A stretch of 64,000 bases of DNA from Planctomycetota bacterium (lineage in GTDB: Bacteria; Planctomycetota; GCA-002687715; DRQF01): assembly GCA_020639295.1 (NCBI GenBank), contig JACKGY010000008.1:62001-126000 (forward strand), in the 5' to 3' direction. This document shows positions 48,101-56,473 of this stretch, in pieces; position 1 is the first letter of the stretch; the number at the start of each line of letters is the position of its first letter. The notes below the pieces were generated by a model. It saw only the letters and a program-made list of their open reading frames with translations, had not been told where the DNA came from and made no database searches. The position numbers and the translations under genes are program-made.

Positions 48101-49102
48101 TCAGGGGGCTTCGGGATGGAGCAGGCGCCAGCAATCCTCGAGCAGCCGGTCGAGGTTCGTTCGGGTGGCGGAACTCACCGCATAGGACGAGATCCCGAGC
48201 TGCGCCGCCAGCTCGGCGGCTCGCTCCTGGGCGTCGGGCAGAAGATCGGCCTTGCTGAAGACCGTCAACCGCGGCTTGGCGGCCAGGGCCTTCGAGTAGC
48301 GATCGAGCTCCTGGACGATGATCTCGTGGTTGGCCAGGGGATCGCTGCCGTCCTGGGGCGCGAGTTCGACCAGGTGGATGATCACCCGGGTCCGCTCGAC
48401 GTGGCGGAGGAAGCGATGGCCGAGGCCCTGACCCTCGCTCGCGCCCTCGATCAGTCCGGGAATGTCCACCATCACGAAGCGGCGGAAACCGGCCAGCTCG
48501 ACGATTCCGGGGTGCGGCTTGAGCGTGGTGAAGGGGTAGTTGGCGACCTTGGGTCGGGCCGCCGACACCGCCGAGATGAGCGTCGACTTGCCGGCGTTGG
48601 GCAGGCCGACCAGACCGACGTCGGCGATCAGCTTCAGCTCCAGGCGCAGGTCGCGCTGCTCGCCCTCGAGCCCGGGAACGGCCTGGCGCGGCGCCTGGTT
48701 GGTGGCGTTGGCGAAGTGCTTGTTGCCGTGCCCGCCACGGCCGCCCTTGGCCACGCAGACCCGCTCGCCGTCCTCCTTCAGGTCGCGGAGGAGGACACCG
48801 CTGTGCAGGTCCTGGACCAGGGTCCCGACCGGCACCTTGAGGACGAGGTCCTCGCCGCACTTGCCGTGCTGGTTCTTGCCCCGGCCGTGCTCGCCCGCCT
48901 CGGCGCGGACGTGGGGATTGCGGAGGTGGCTGAGGAGGGTCGATTCCTGGGAGTCGGCCTCGAGGTAGACCGAGGCGCCATGACCGCCGTCGCCACCGTC
49001 GGGGCCACCCTTGTCGATGTACTTCTCGCGCCGGAAGGAGACCTTGCCGTCGCCGCCCCGGCCGGCCTTCACGTGGATGACGGCGTGATCCTTGAATTCC
49101 AT
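48101..49102 (-). CDS. obg: Obg/CgtA GTPase
   Basis: The protein has 333 residues. The Gly-rich Obg fold spans about 1-155 (KAGRGGDGKVSFRREKY, GGPDGGDGG). The GTPase domain has G1 GLPNAGKST near residue 166, G2 in YPFTT, G3 DIPGLIEGA and G4 SKADLL (for NKxD). There is no C-terminal extension. Obg binds the 50S subunit, supports its assembly and responds to ppGpp. The ATG at 49102 follows GGAGCGCAG. The rplU-rpmA-obg order is the common one and supports the call. Confidence 0.95.
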   Translation of the reverse strand: MEFKDHAVIHVKAGRGGDGKVSFRREKYIDKGGPDGGDGGHGASVYLEADSQESTLLSHLRNPHVRAEAGEHGRGKNQHGKCGEDLVLKVPVGTLVQDLHSGVLLRDLKEDGERVCVAKGGRGGHGNKHFANATNQAPRQAVPGLEGEQRDLRLELKLIADVGLVGLPNAGKSTLISAVSAARPKVANYPFTTLKPHPGIVELAGFRRFVMVDIPGLIEGASEGQGLGHRFLRHVERTRVIIHLVELAPQDGSDPLANHEIIVQELDRYSKALAAKPRLTVFSKADLLPDAQERAAELAAQLGISSYAVSSATRTNLDRLLEDCWRLLHPEAP

Positions 49103-49198
49103 CTGCGCTCCGGACCGGCCCTGGCCGGTCTCATCATGCGTCGAGGGCACCCGCCCTCAGGGAAGGTGCCCTCGTGGTCGCCTGCGCGTGCTCTCGGC

Positions 49199-49450
49199 TC
49201 AGGAGTTCTCGGCGATGACGACGCTGATGCGCCGCTGGCTGTCGAACTTCACGTGGCCGTCGCTGAGGGCGAAGAGGGTGTAGTCGCGCCCCATGCCGAC
49301 GTTGAAGCCGGGGCGGAAACGGCTGCCGCACTGCCGGACGATGATGTTGCCGGCGCGGACGAACTCGCCGCCGTACTTCTTGACCCCACGGTTCTGGGCG
49401 TTGGAATCCCGACCGTTGCGCGACGCGCCCTGTCCCTTCTTATGTGCCAT
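49199..49450 (-). CDS. rpmA: 50S ribosomal protein L27
   Basis: The protein has 83 residues. It starts MAHKKGQGASRNGRDS, the mature L27 N-terminus that reaches the peptidyl-transferase centre, with no Firmicute-type cleavable extension. RAGNIIVRQCGSRF and GVGMGRDY-like motifs (NVGMGRDYTLFAL) follow. It lies 27 bp after rplU, with GAGGAG before the ATG. Confidence 0.97.
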   Translation of the reverse strand: MAHKKGQGASRNGRDSNAQNRGVKKYGGEFVRAGNIIVRQCGSRFRPGFNVGMGRDYTLFALSDGHVKFDSQRRISVVIAENS

Positions 49451-49477
49451 CTCGCGGTCTCCTCGCTGCGGGGCCGA

Positions 49478-49786
49478 TCAGCCCTGGATGCTCTCGACTC
49501 GGACCTCGGTGTAGTTCTGCCGGTGGCCGGTCTTGCGCCGGTAGTTCTTGCGCCGACGGTACTTGCCGATGGTGATCTTCTCGCCCCGGAACTGCCGGGT
49601 GACGATGGCCTCCACCGAGGCACCGGCCAGGAAGGGCTTGCCCACCTTCAGCTCGTCACCGCCGATGGCCGCGATCTTGTCGAAGGTGACCTTGCTGCCG
49701 ACCTCGAGGTCGCGGAGCTGAACCGCGAAGGTCGTGCCCGGCTCGACCCGGTACTGGTGACCGCCGTCCTGAATCACTGCGTACAT
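49478..49786 (-). CDS. rplU: 50S ribosomal protein L21
   Basis: The protein has 102 residues, with MYAVIQDGGHQYRVEPG at the N-terminus and the signature KYRRRKNYRRKTGHRQ at the C-terminal side. It is a large-subunit protein that binds 23S rRNA. It is the first gene of the rplU-rpmA-obg-pilT run. Confidence 0.97.
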   Translation of the reverse strand: MYAVIQDGGHQYRVEPGTTFAVQLRDLEVGSKVTFDKIAAIGGDELKVGKPFLAGASVEAIVTRQFRGEKITIGKYRRRKNYRRKTGHRQNYTEVRVESIQG

Positions 49787-49843
49787 TGCTCGCTCCTGAC
49801 GAGGACGGCCTGGACCCGCCCCCGGAATGTGGTTGAGGCGGCC

Positions 49844-49871
49844 ATGTTATCGCGAAAAGCGGCCCCTTCAA
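49844..49871 (-). promoter_or_regulatory. Promoter of rplU (TTGAAG-N16-TAACAT)
   Basis: On the minus strand the -35 box is at 49866-49871 and the -10 box at 49844-49849, spaced 16 bp. The leader to the rplU ATG is about 50 nt. I could not identify an L21-type autoregulatory leader in it. Confidence 0.55.
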
Positions 49872-49937
49872 GGGCGGTCGCCCTGGGAAGGGGCTCCGAG
49901 ATCCGGCACTGAAATCCCTTGCCGCCAAGGGTTTGCG

Positions 49938-49956
49938 CCCGGCCCGTCGGGCCGGG
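49938..49956 (-). terminator. Short GC hairpin after the RNase E/G gene
   Basis: The 8-bp stem CCCGGCCC/GGGCCGGG has a 3-nt loop and sits 10 bp beyond the RNase stop. The tight loop would open to 5 nt. There is no U-tract. Confidence 0.5.
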
Positions 49957-49965
49957 GCCGGGGTC

Positions 49966-51459
49966 TCAGGAATCGAAGCGCTTGATCTCGTACTCCTCGG
50001 TCGACAGACCGCCCTCCGAGACGATCACCACCGGCCGGCGGAATCGGGACTCGATCCCCTCCAGCCGGTCGCGCTTGTTGCGCTTGAGGAAGTCGGCGAC
50101 CCGGTGGTTCGCCTTCACCTGGACCCGCTTCGCCTTGTTGTTGGCGAAGATGTTGGTGACCTCGCGCAGGATCTTCAGGCCGATCGAGTCGACGTTGCGG
50201 ATGAAGCCGTTGCCCTTGCAGGTCGGGCAGACCATGGCGTTGTTGCGGTAGAGGCTCTGCCCCATCCGCTGCCGGGTCATCTCGATCATGCCGAAGTGCG
50301 AGATCCGGGCGATCTTCAGCCGCACCTTGTCGCGGGCGAAGGCGGCCTTGAAGTTCTGCTCGATCTGGCGCTTGTGCGCCTCGTCCTGCATGTCGATGAA
50401 GTCGTTGATGATGACGCCGCCGAGGTCGCGCAGGCGCAGCTGCCGGGCGATCTCCTGGACCGCCTCGGAGTTGGTCTTGAAGGCGGTCTCCTCGAGGTCG
50501 TCCTCGCCCCGGTTCTTGCCGGAGTTGACGTCGATCGCCACCAGGGCTTCGGTCTGGTCGATGACGATCGAACCGCCCGAGGGCAGGTTCACCTTGCGGT
50601 GGAAGAGCTTCTCGATCTCGTCCTCGAGCCGGAACTTGTGCATCAGCGGCTGCTTGTCCTGGTAGAGCTTGATCCGCTCCACGGCCGAGGGCATCACCGC
50701 GCGCACGAATTCCTGGGCCTTGCGACAGACGTTCTCGTTGTCCACCCAGACTTCGTCCACCTCCGGCGAGAAGGTGTCGCGGATGGTGCGGATGACGACG
50801 TCCGACTCCTGGTAGATCATCGCCGGCGCCCGCTCGCTCTTCACCCGCTTGACGATCGTGTTCCAGAGCTTGAGCAGGTATTCGAGGTCGCGGACGATGT
50901 CGCCGATGTCCTGGCCGACGCCGGCCGTGCGGATGATGTAGCCCATCCCCGGCGGCGGATCGATCTTGGCCAGGATCTTCTTCAGCCGGCTGCGCTCGTC
51001 CTTGTCCTCGATCTTCTTCGACACGCCCGAACGCGACAGACTGGGCATGAGCACCAGGTAGCGGCCCGGGATCGAGAGGTAGGTGGTGAGCGTCGGCCCC
51101 TTCTTGCCGATCCCGTCCTTGGTGATCTGCACCAGGACCTCCTGCCCCTTCATCAGGTATTCCTGGATGTTGCCGTGCTCACGGCGCTTGAGCGGGACGT
51201 CGGGCACCTCGGTGTTGTTCTGACGGTACATCGGCAGCACGTCGGAGACGTGCAGGAAGCCGTTGCGGTCGCCGCCGAAATCCACGAAGGCGGCGCCGAT
51301 CGAGGGCTCGATGTTGGTGACCACGCCCTTGTAGATGTTGCCGAGGTAGGAGTCGTTCGCGGTGCGTTCGCAGAAGAATCCCTGGAGGATGCCATCTTCG
51401 GTGATGGCGATGCGGACCTCCTCCGGATCTTCCGCGTTGATGAAGATCTTCGTTTCCAT
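49966..51459 (-). CDS. rng: Ribonuclease E/G family endoribonuclease
   Basis: The protein has 497 residues, RNase G-like in length. An S1 RNA-binding domain lies at about 38-125 (GNIYKGVVTNIEPSIGAAFVDFG). The catalytic DNase-I-like domain has the metal aspartates in AIDVNSGK near residue 306 and VIINDFIDM, and the zinc-link CPTCKG near 411 that holds dimers together. It cleaves single-stranded AU-rich RNA after sensing 5'-monophosphate ends, in mRNA decay and rRNA processing. No RNase-E-type C-terminal scaffold is present. AAGGAG lies 4 nt before the ATG at 51459. Confidence 0.93.
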   Translation of the reverse strand: METKIFINAEDPEEVRIAITEDGILQGFFCERTANDSYLGNIYKGVVTNIEPSIGAAFVDFGGDRNGFLHVSDVLPMYRQNNTEVPDVPLKRREHGNIQEYLMKGQEVLVQITKDGIGKKGPTLTTYLSIPGRYLVLMPSLSRSGVSKKIEDKDERSRLKKILAKIDPPPGMGYIIRTAGVGQDIGDIVRDLEYLLKLWNTIVKRVKSERAPAMIYQESDVVIRTIRDTFSPEVDEVWVDNENVCRKAQEFVRAVMPSAVERIKLYQDKQPLMHKFRLEDEIEKLFHRKVNLPSGGSIVIDQTEALVAIDVNSGKNRGEDDLEETAFKTNSEAVQEIARQLRLRDLGGVIINDFIDMQDEAHKRQIEQNFKAAFARDKVRLKIARISHFGMIEMTRQRMGQSLYRNNAMVCPTCKGNGFIRNVDSIGLKILREVTNIFANNKAKRVQVKANHRVADFLKRNKRDRLEGIESRFRRPVVIVSEGGLSTEEYEIKRFDS

Positions 51460-51654
51460 GGCGCTCCTTCTGGAGCCGCCCCGGGGGCCGAGCCGCGCCG
51501 GGTCTGTGCTCTGGTCGCGTCCCGTCCGGAACGCGTTTGTTCCTTCCGGCGGCCGGGGCGCTGCGCGCCGGGCCGAAACCGCCGTCATGGAGGGTGATAC
51601 GAGAATCGCCCCCAAAGTCAAGCGAGGCCGTCCCGGCGCCGGGCCTCGACCTCG

Positions 51655-51683
51655 TTGACGGCGGTCCCGAGGCCCCGTCTAAT
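51655..51683 (+). promoter_or_regulatory. Sigma-70 promoter (TTGACG-N17-TCTAAT)
   Basis: The -35 box is at 51655-51660 and the -10 box at 51678-51683, spaced exactly 17 bp. The start would lie about 11 nt before the kinase ATG, leaving a very short leader that still holds GGAAG. Confidence 0.68.
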
Positions 51684-51700
51684 CGACCGGAAGCGCGAGC

Positions 51701-54331
51701 ATGAACAGCGGCGACGACGATACCAAGCCGATCGGAGACCGACCGACCCAGGTCGCCGGCCAGGGTCCGACCCCGGCCTCCGGGGGCCTCCGCGGTCGGG
51801 TCATCGGCCGTTACCGCCTGGTCGAGGAACTCGGCCAGGGCGGACAGGGCTTCGTCTACCTCGCCGAAGATCTCGACCTGCATCGCCAGGTCGCCCTCAA
51901 GATCCTGCTCCAGGGCCATCTCCTCTCCCCCATGGCCCGGTTGCGCTTCGAGCGCGAGGCCGAGGCCGCCGGCCGGCTCGACCATCCCGGCATCGCCCGG
52001 GTGATCGAGTACGGCGAGCACGAGGGCATCCTCTACATCGCCATGGATCTGATCCGCGGCCTGACCCTGGGCCAGCTGATCGCCCAGGCCCGCAAGCGGT
52101 CCGCCGGCGGCGAGGGCGTGGCCGAGGTCCGGCTCGATCCGGTGGTCGAGGGCGGCCTGCCGACGACCCCGACCCGGGAACGCAGCGGCGGCAACCTCGA
52201 CCGCGGCCTGATCGCCGGACCGGTCCGGTTGATCGAGTCGGCGGCCCGCGCCCTCCACGCCGCCCACGAGGTCGGCCTGGTCCACCGCGACATCAAGCCG
52301 CCCAACATCATGGTGCGCGAGGATGGCTCGGCCTGCGTCCTCGACTTCGGCCTGGCCCAGGACGACGTCGACAGCGCGGTCTCGCTGACCCGCACCGGCG
52401 ACTTCATGGGCACGCCGGCCTACATGTCGCCGGAACAGCTCATGGCCAGCAAGCTCCGGCTCGACCGGCGCGCCGACATCTACTCCCTCGGGGTCTGCCT
52501 CTACGAGGCCTGCACCCTCGATCGGCCCTTCAAAGGGCTGTCGCAGCAGGAGCTCTTCCAGGCCATCCGCCAGGAGGAACCCGACTCGCCCCGTCGACTC
52601 AATCCACGGATCTCGCGCGATCTCGAGGCGATCATCCGCACCGCGATGGACAAGGACCGGGCCCGCCGCTACCCGACCGCGCTGGCCATGGCCGACGACC
52701 TCCGCCGCTTCCTGCGCCGCGAGCTGGTCCAGGCCCGCCCGGCCGGCCCCATCCTGCGCGGCCGGCGCTGGGTGGAACGCAACCCGGCGATCGCCGCCGC
52801 CCTGGCGGTGGTCTTCGTCACCTTGCTGGCCGCGACGATCCTCTTCTACGTCTGGGGCCGGGACGCCCGCGACTCCCGCGATCTCGCCCGCGAGGAGGCG
52901 CGGCAACGGGGCCTGGCCCTCGAACGCGAGCGGACCGCGCGGGTCGCGGAGAGCCGAGAACGCGCGGCCAAGGAGCGCGCCCTCGAGGACTACGACCGGC
53001 TCGCCGACGTCAAGCGGCTCGAACAGGCGATCGCGGCGGCGGAACGGCTCCATCCGCCGGCGCCCGAGCTGGTGCCCAGGCTGGAGACCTGGTTCGACCG
53101 CTTCGCCGGCCTGGCCGAACGCCTGCCGGGACACCGCGAGCTCCTCGAGCGCATCCGCCGGCAGGCGCTGCCGGCCACCCCCGACGAGGCCGACCGGGTC
53201 TGGCGCTTCGAGGACCAGGCCCTCCAGTTCCGCCATGACGTCCTCGCCGAACTGGTGACCGACCTCGATCACTTCGTCGGCGACCCGAGCGGCGCCCATC
53301 GCCGGATGAGCCGGAGCCTGGAGCAGGCACGGAAGATCGCCCGGGTCAGCCTCGAGGACGCGGCCGAGGCCTGGGCCGACTGCCGGCAGCGCCTCGCCGG
53401 GGACGCCCGCTTCGCCCCCCTCGACCTGGCGCCGCAGCTCGGCCTGATCCCGCTCGGTCCCGACCCGGACTCCGGTCTCGAGGAGTTCCTCCACTGGTGC
53501 AGTCACGAAGGCAGGCTGCCGAGCCGGGATGCCGGGGGTCGGATCGCGGTCGACGAGGCCCTGGGGATCATCCTGGTCCTGGTGCCGGCGGGCCGCGTCC
53601 GCATGGGCGCCCAGGCCGTCGATCCGGCGGCGCCGGGCTACGACCCCGAGGCCGGAGTCTTCGAGAGCCCGGTCGACGAGGTCGATCTCGATCCCTACTT
53701 CCTGGCCAAGTACGAGCTGAGCCAGGCCCAGTGGCTCCGACTCGCCGGGAGCAATCCCAGCTTCTACCCGCCCGGCACCGGCGCCCGCGACGCCCGCTTC
53801 CCGGCCGGGGTCACGGCCCGGCATCCGGTCGAGTCGGTGACCTGGACCGAGAGCAACGAGATCCTGGCCCGCGTCGCCCTGCGCCTGCCCAGCGAGGCGG
53901 AGTGGGAGCGGGCCGCGCGCGCGGACCTCGATCTCCGCTACGCCGGCACCGACGACCCGGCCGAGCTCGCGGCCTATGCCAACCTCAACGGCGAGGAGAC
54001 CCGGGAGCTGGGCTTTCCGGAGCACCAGTCCGGCCATCGCGACCCCTATCCCCTGCACGCGCCGATCGGCTCGCTGAAGCCGAACGCCTGGGGCTTCCAC
54101 GATCTCTGCGGCAACGTCTGGGAGTGGTGCTGCGACGGCAGCTTCGGCTACGCGCGGCCGGCCGGCGAGCGCGGCATCCGGGGGGCTCCGGAGCTGACCG
54201 GCGGCCGCATCTACCGCGGCGCCGGCTTCCTCAACCTGGCCCGCGACGCCCGGATCAGCATGCGCGCCGCCAACATCGCCGGCCTGCGCAAGGACGTGGT
54301 CGGCCTGCGAGCCGCGCGCGCCATCGACTGA
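51701..54331 (+). CDS. Membrane Ser/Thr kinase with C-terminal SUMF1-like domain
   Basis: The protein has 876 residues. The kinase domain (about 37-335) has GQGGQG, VALKIL, HRDIKPPN near 194, LDFGLA and GTPAYMSPEQL, with a roughly 45-residue insert near 128-172. A membrane helix follows at about 363-386. A coiled, Arg/Glu-rich stalk with TPR-like helices reaches to about 600. The C-terminal formylglycine-generating-enzyme-like domain (about 622-876) has VPAGRVRMGAQ, LPSEAEWERAARADL, WGFHDLCGNVWEWCCDG and ends VGLRAARAID. The enzyme's catalytic Cys pair is not visible, so it is probably a sensor domain. It shares the domain plan, minus one kinase, with the 1721-residue receptor. Confidence 0.9.
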   Translation: MNSGDDDTKPIGDRPTQVAGQGPTPASGGLRGRVIGRYRLVEELGQGGQGFVYLAEDLDLHRQVALKILLQGHLLSPMARLRFEREAEAAGRLDHPGIARVIEYGEHEGILYIAMDLIRGLTLGQLIAQARKRSAGGEGVAEVRLDPVVEGGLPTTPTRERSGGNLDRGLIAGPVRLIESAARALHAAHEVGLVHRDIKPPNIMVREDGSACVLDFGLAQDDVDSAVSLTRTGDFMGTPAYMSPEQLMASKLRLDRRADIYSLGVCLYEACTLDRPFKGLSQQELFQAIRQEEPDSPRRLNPRISRDLEAIIRTAMDKDRARRYPTALAMADDLRRFLRRELVQARPAGPILRGRRWVERNPAIAAALAVVFVTLLAATILFYVWGRDARDSRDLAREEARQRGLALERERTARVAESRERAAKERALEDYDRLADVKRLEQAIAAAERLHPPAPELVPRLETWFDRFAGLAERLPGHRELLERIRRQALPATPDEADRVWRFEDQALQFRHDVLAELVTDLDHFVGDPSGAHRRMSRSLEQARKIARVSLEDAAEAWADCRQRLAGDARFAPLDLAPQLGLIPLGPDPDSGLEEFLHWCSHEGRLPSRDAGGRIAVDEALGIILVLVPAGRVRMGAQAVDPAAPGYDPEAGVFESPVDEVDLDPYFLAKYELSQAQWLRLAGSNPSFYPPGTGARDARFPAGVTARHPVESVTWTESNEILARVALRLPSEAEWERAARADLDLRYAGTDDPAELAAYANLNGEETRELGFPEHQSGHRDPYPLHAPIGSLKPNAWGFHDLCGNVWEWCCDGSFGYARPAGERGIRGAPELTGGRIYRGAGFLNLARDARISMRAANIAGLRKDVVGLRAARAID

Positions 54332-54350
54332 GATCGACGGCCGGAAAATG

Positions 54351-54384
54351 GACGGCCCCCGCCGGCGAACCGGCGGGGGCCGTC
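54351..54384. terminator. Bidirectional hairpin between kinase and pilQ
   Basis: A perfect 15-bp stem (54351-54365 with 54370-54384) closes a CGAA loop, between the ends of the convergent kinase and pilQ genes. The minus-strand tail CATTTTCC has a short U-run. Confidence 0.8.
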
Positions 54385-54411
54385 ACGATCATCACTCTCT
54401 CGACGCCCGAT

Positions 54412-56265
54412 TCACATGCCCGAGTCGCCGAAGATGTTGGCGCTCTCCTCGCGGATCGCGTCCATGCGCCGATCGTTCTCGGCGCGAATCAGCGCCTCGA
54501 CCGTGTCGGCGTCGCGGATGATCCGCGGGGTGATGAAGATGATCAGGCTCTCGCGGGTCACCGAGGTCTCCTCGTGCCGGAAGAAGAAGCCGAGGATCGG
54601 GATGTCGCCGAGGAGCGGCACCTTGTTGACCTTCTCGGTCTGCGACTCGGTGATCAGGCCACCGATGACCGCGGTCTGGCCGCTCTCCAGCATCATCGAG
54701 GTGATCAGGGTCTGGCTGGCGAGCTGCGGCAGGTCGATGGAGACCTCGTTGGCGCCGGTACCCGAGGTGAAGCGATCGAAGCCGGGAGGCGTGTTCGGAT
54801 CGGTGCCGCGACCGACGAGGGTCTCGGCCTCCGGGATCACGTCCAGGCGGATCTTGTTGGTACCCGGGATGACGTGGGGAACCATGAAGAGCTGGAAACC
54901 GGTCTGGACCGGCGAGTTGTCGGCCTCGCGGATGCTGAAGGTGAGACCACCGCCCTGGCCCTCCACCGCCTCGGTCTGGGCGAAGCGGACGGTGCGGCCG
55001 ACGAAGATGGTCGCCTCCTGGTTGTCCAGGGCGACCAGCTTGGGCGCCTGGACGATGCGGGTCTGCTGATCCTGCTTGAGCAGGCGCAGGGTCAACGACA
55101 TCCGGGTGAAGTCGAGCTTGCCGAAGGTGGTGGCCGTCTTCAGCTCGGCATCGGTGAGGCCCGGAACGCCGCTCGAACCGCCCTGGGCATCGGTGGCGCC
55201 CGGCAGCACGCCCCAGCCCTGGTTGCCGACCCCGAAGGGCAGGCGCGAGGGCACGGACGAGCCGTTGATCGAGGCCGCGAGCCCGTCGTCACCGATGTCG
55301 ACACCGTAGCGCAACGCGTCGGTGTTGGTGGTGGTGACGAACTTGACGTCGACGAAGACCTGCGCCGGCTCGCGATCGAGCTCGGCGAGCATCCGCTTCA
55401 CCGACTCGTGGACCGGAGCGATGTCCTTGACCACGATCACGTTGTGCTTGCTCACGTACTCGAGCTTGCCGGTCTCCGAGAGCGCGCTACGCAGCGCCTT
55501 CAGGACCGAGAACTCCTCGTCGGGGTTCTCGCTCGGAGCCTTGGGCTGACCGACCGCGTACTCGGTCTTGATCAGCGGCCGGTAGGCGATGTCGGGCCGC
55601 ACGTAGCGGAGCTGGTAGGAACGGGTGACCAGCTGTTCCTTGAGTTTCGAGGGATGGACGACCTGCAGGATGCCGAAGTCCTCCTCGACCACGACGAAAC
55701 CGAGCGACTTCGCCACGGTGTCGAGCGCGGTGCGCCAGGGGACGTTCGACAGGGTCAGGTGCACGTTGCCCTGGACCTCGGGAGCCGCGACGATCGACGC
55801 GCCGGAGATCTTGGCGATGGCCTCGATCACCGACTCGATCGGCGACTTCTGGAACTTCCAGGTGATGCGCACCGGCTGTTCGAGGACGTAGAGGTTGTCA
55901 GCCTTCTTGAGGATGACGCACTCGGACCGGTCGGCCACGAGCTGCAGGGCCTCTCGCCAGGGCACGTTGTCGAGCTCGATCGTGACCTTGGTCTCGACGT
56001 CGACGTCGGCCCCGAGAATGATGTTGATCCGCGACTTCTCGCGGATGTACTTGACGACGTCGACCAGCGGTCGCTCGTTCACCGAAAGGGTGACGCGCGT
56101 GTCGTTGACGTCCTGATCCTCGCGCCCGATGACGTCGCTGCCGGTCTCGCCTTCCTGCGCCGGCAGAGCCGCCGTGAACAGGCAGACCAGAAGGCCCGCG
56201 ACAGCGCCGATTCGAGCGATGCGCCCGGCAGAGGCTCTGGCGCGCTGCGGGATACGAATGGCCAT
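54412..56265 (-). CDS. pilQ: Type IV pilus secretin PilQ
   Basis: The protein has 617 residues, with a signal peptide (IGAVAGLLVCLFTAALPAQ). Two consecutive STN-like domains (about 58-130 and 131-205) share the pattern VPWREAL/VPWRTAL. An N1-type domain lies near 270-300 (NVIVVKDI). The secretin channel has VPLLGDIPILGFFFRHEE near residue 548 and FITPRII. It forms the outer-membrane gate for the pilus. AAGGAGGG lies before the ATG at 56265. It is last in the pilM-N-O/P-Q run and ends at a hairpin shared with the convergent kinase. Confidence 0.93.
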   Translation of the reverse strand: MAIRIPQRARASAGRIARIGAVAGLLVCLFTAALPAQEGETGSDVIGREDQDVNDTRVTLSVNERPLVDVVKYIREKSRINIILGADVDVETKVTIELDNVPWREALQLVADRSECVILKKADNLYVLEQPVRITWKFQKSPIESVIEAIAKISGASIVAAPEVQGNVHLTLSNVPWRTALDTVAKSLGFVVVEEDFGILQVVHPSKLKEQLVTRSYQLRYVRPDIAYRPLIKTEYAVGQPKAPSENPDEEFSVLKALRSALSETGKLEYVSKHNVIVVKDIAPVHESVKRMLAELDREPAQVFVDVKFVTTTNTDALRYGVDIGDDGLAASINGSSVPSRLPFGVGNQGWGVLPGATDAQGGSSGVPGLTDAELKTATTFGKLDFTRMSLTLRLLKQDQQTRIVQAPKLVALDNQEATIFVGRTVRFAQTEAVEGQGGGLTFSIREADNSPVQTGFQLFMVPHVIPGTNKIRLDVIPEAETLVGRGTDPNTPPGFDRFTSGTGANEVSIDLPQLASQTLITSMMLESGQTAVIGGLITESQTEKVNKVPLLGDIPILGFFFRHEETSVTRESLIIFITPRIIRDADTVEALIRAENDRRMDAIREESANIFGDSGM

Positions 56266-56473
56266 GGTTCCCTCCTTGACTCGATACTCGAGACGGCGGG
56301 GCATGGACCACCCGGTCCTTCGGGGAGGACTTCCCCCCGGCCCCGTTCCCAATTCCCCGACGCTCTCACATGCCGCGTCGCGATCTGCGCCGACCGGGAC
56401 CCGAACGAAGACGACCGACCTCACCCGGCGCGTGGGTAGGGTCGGTCGGCATCCTTTCGAGATCGCCCTGGTA

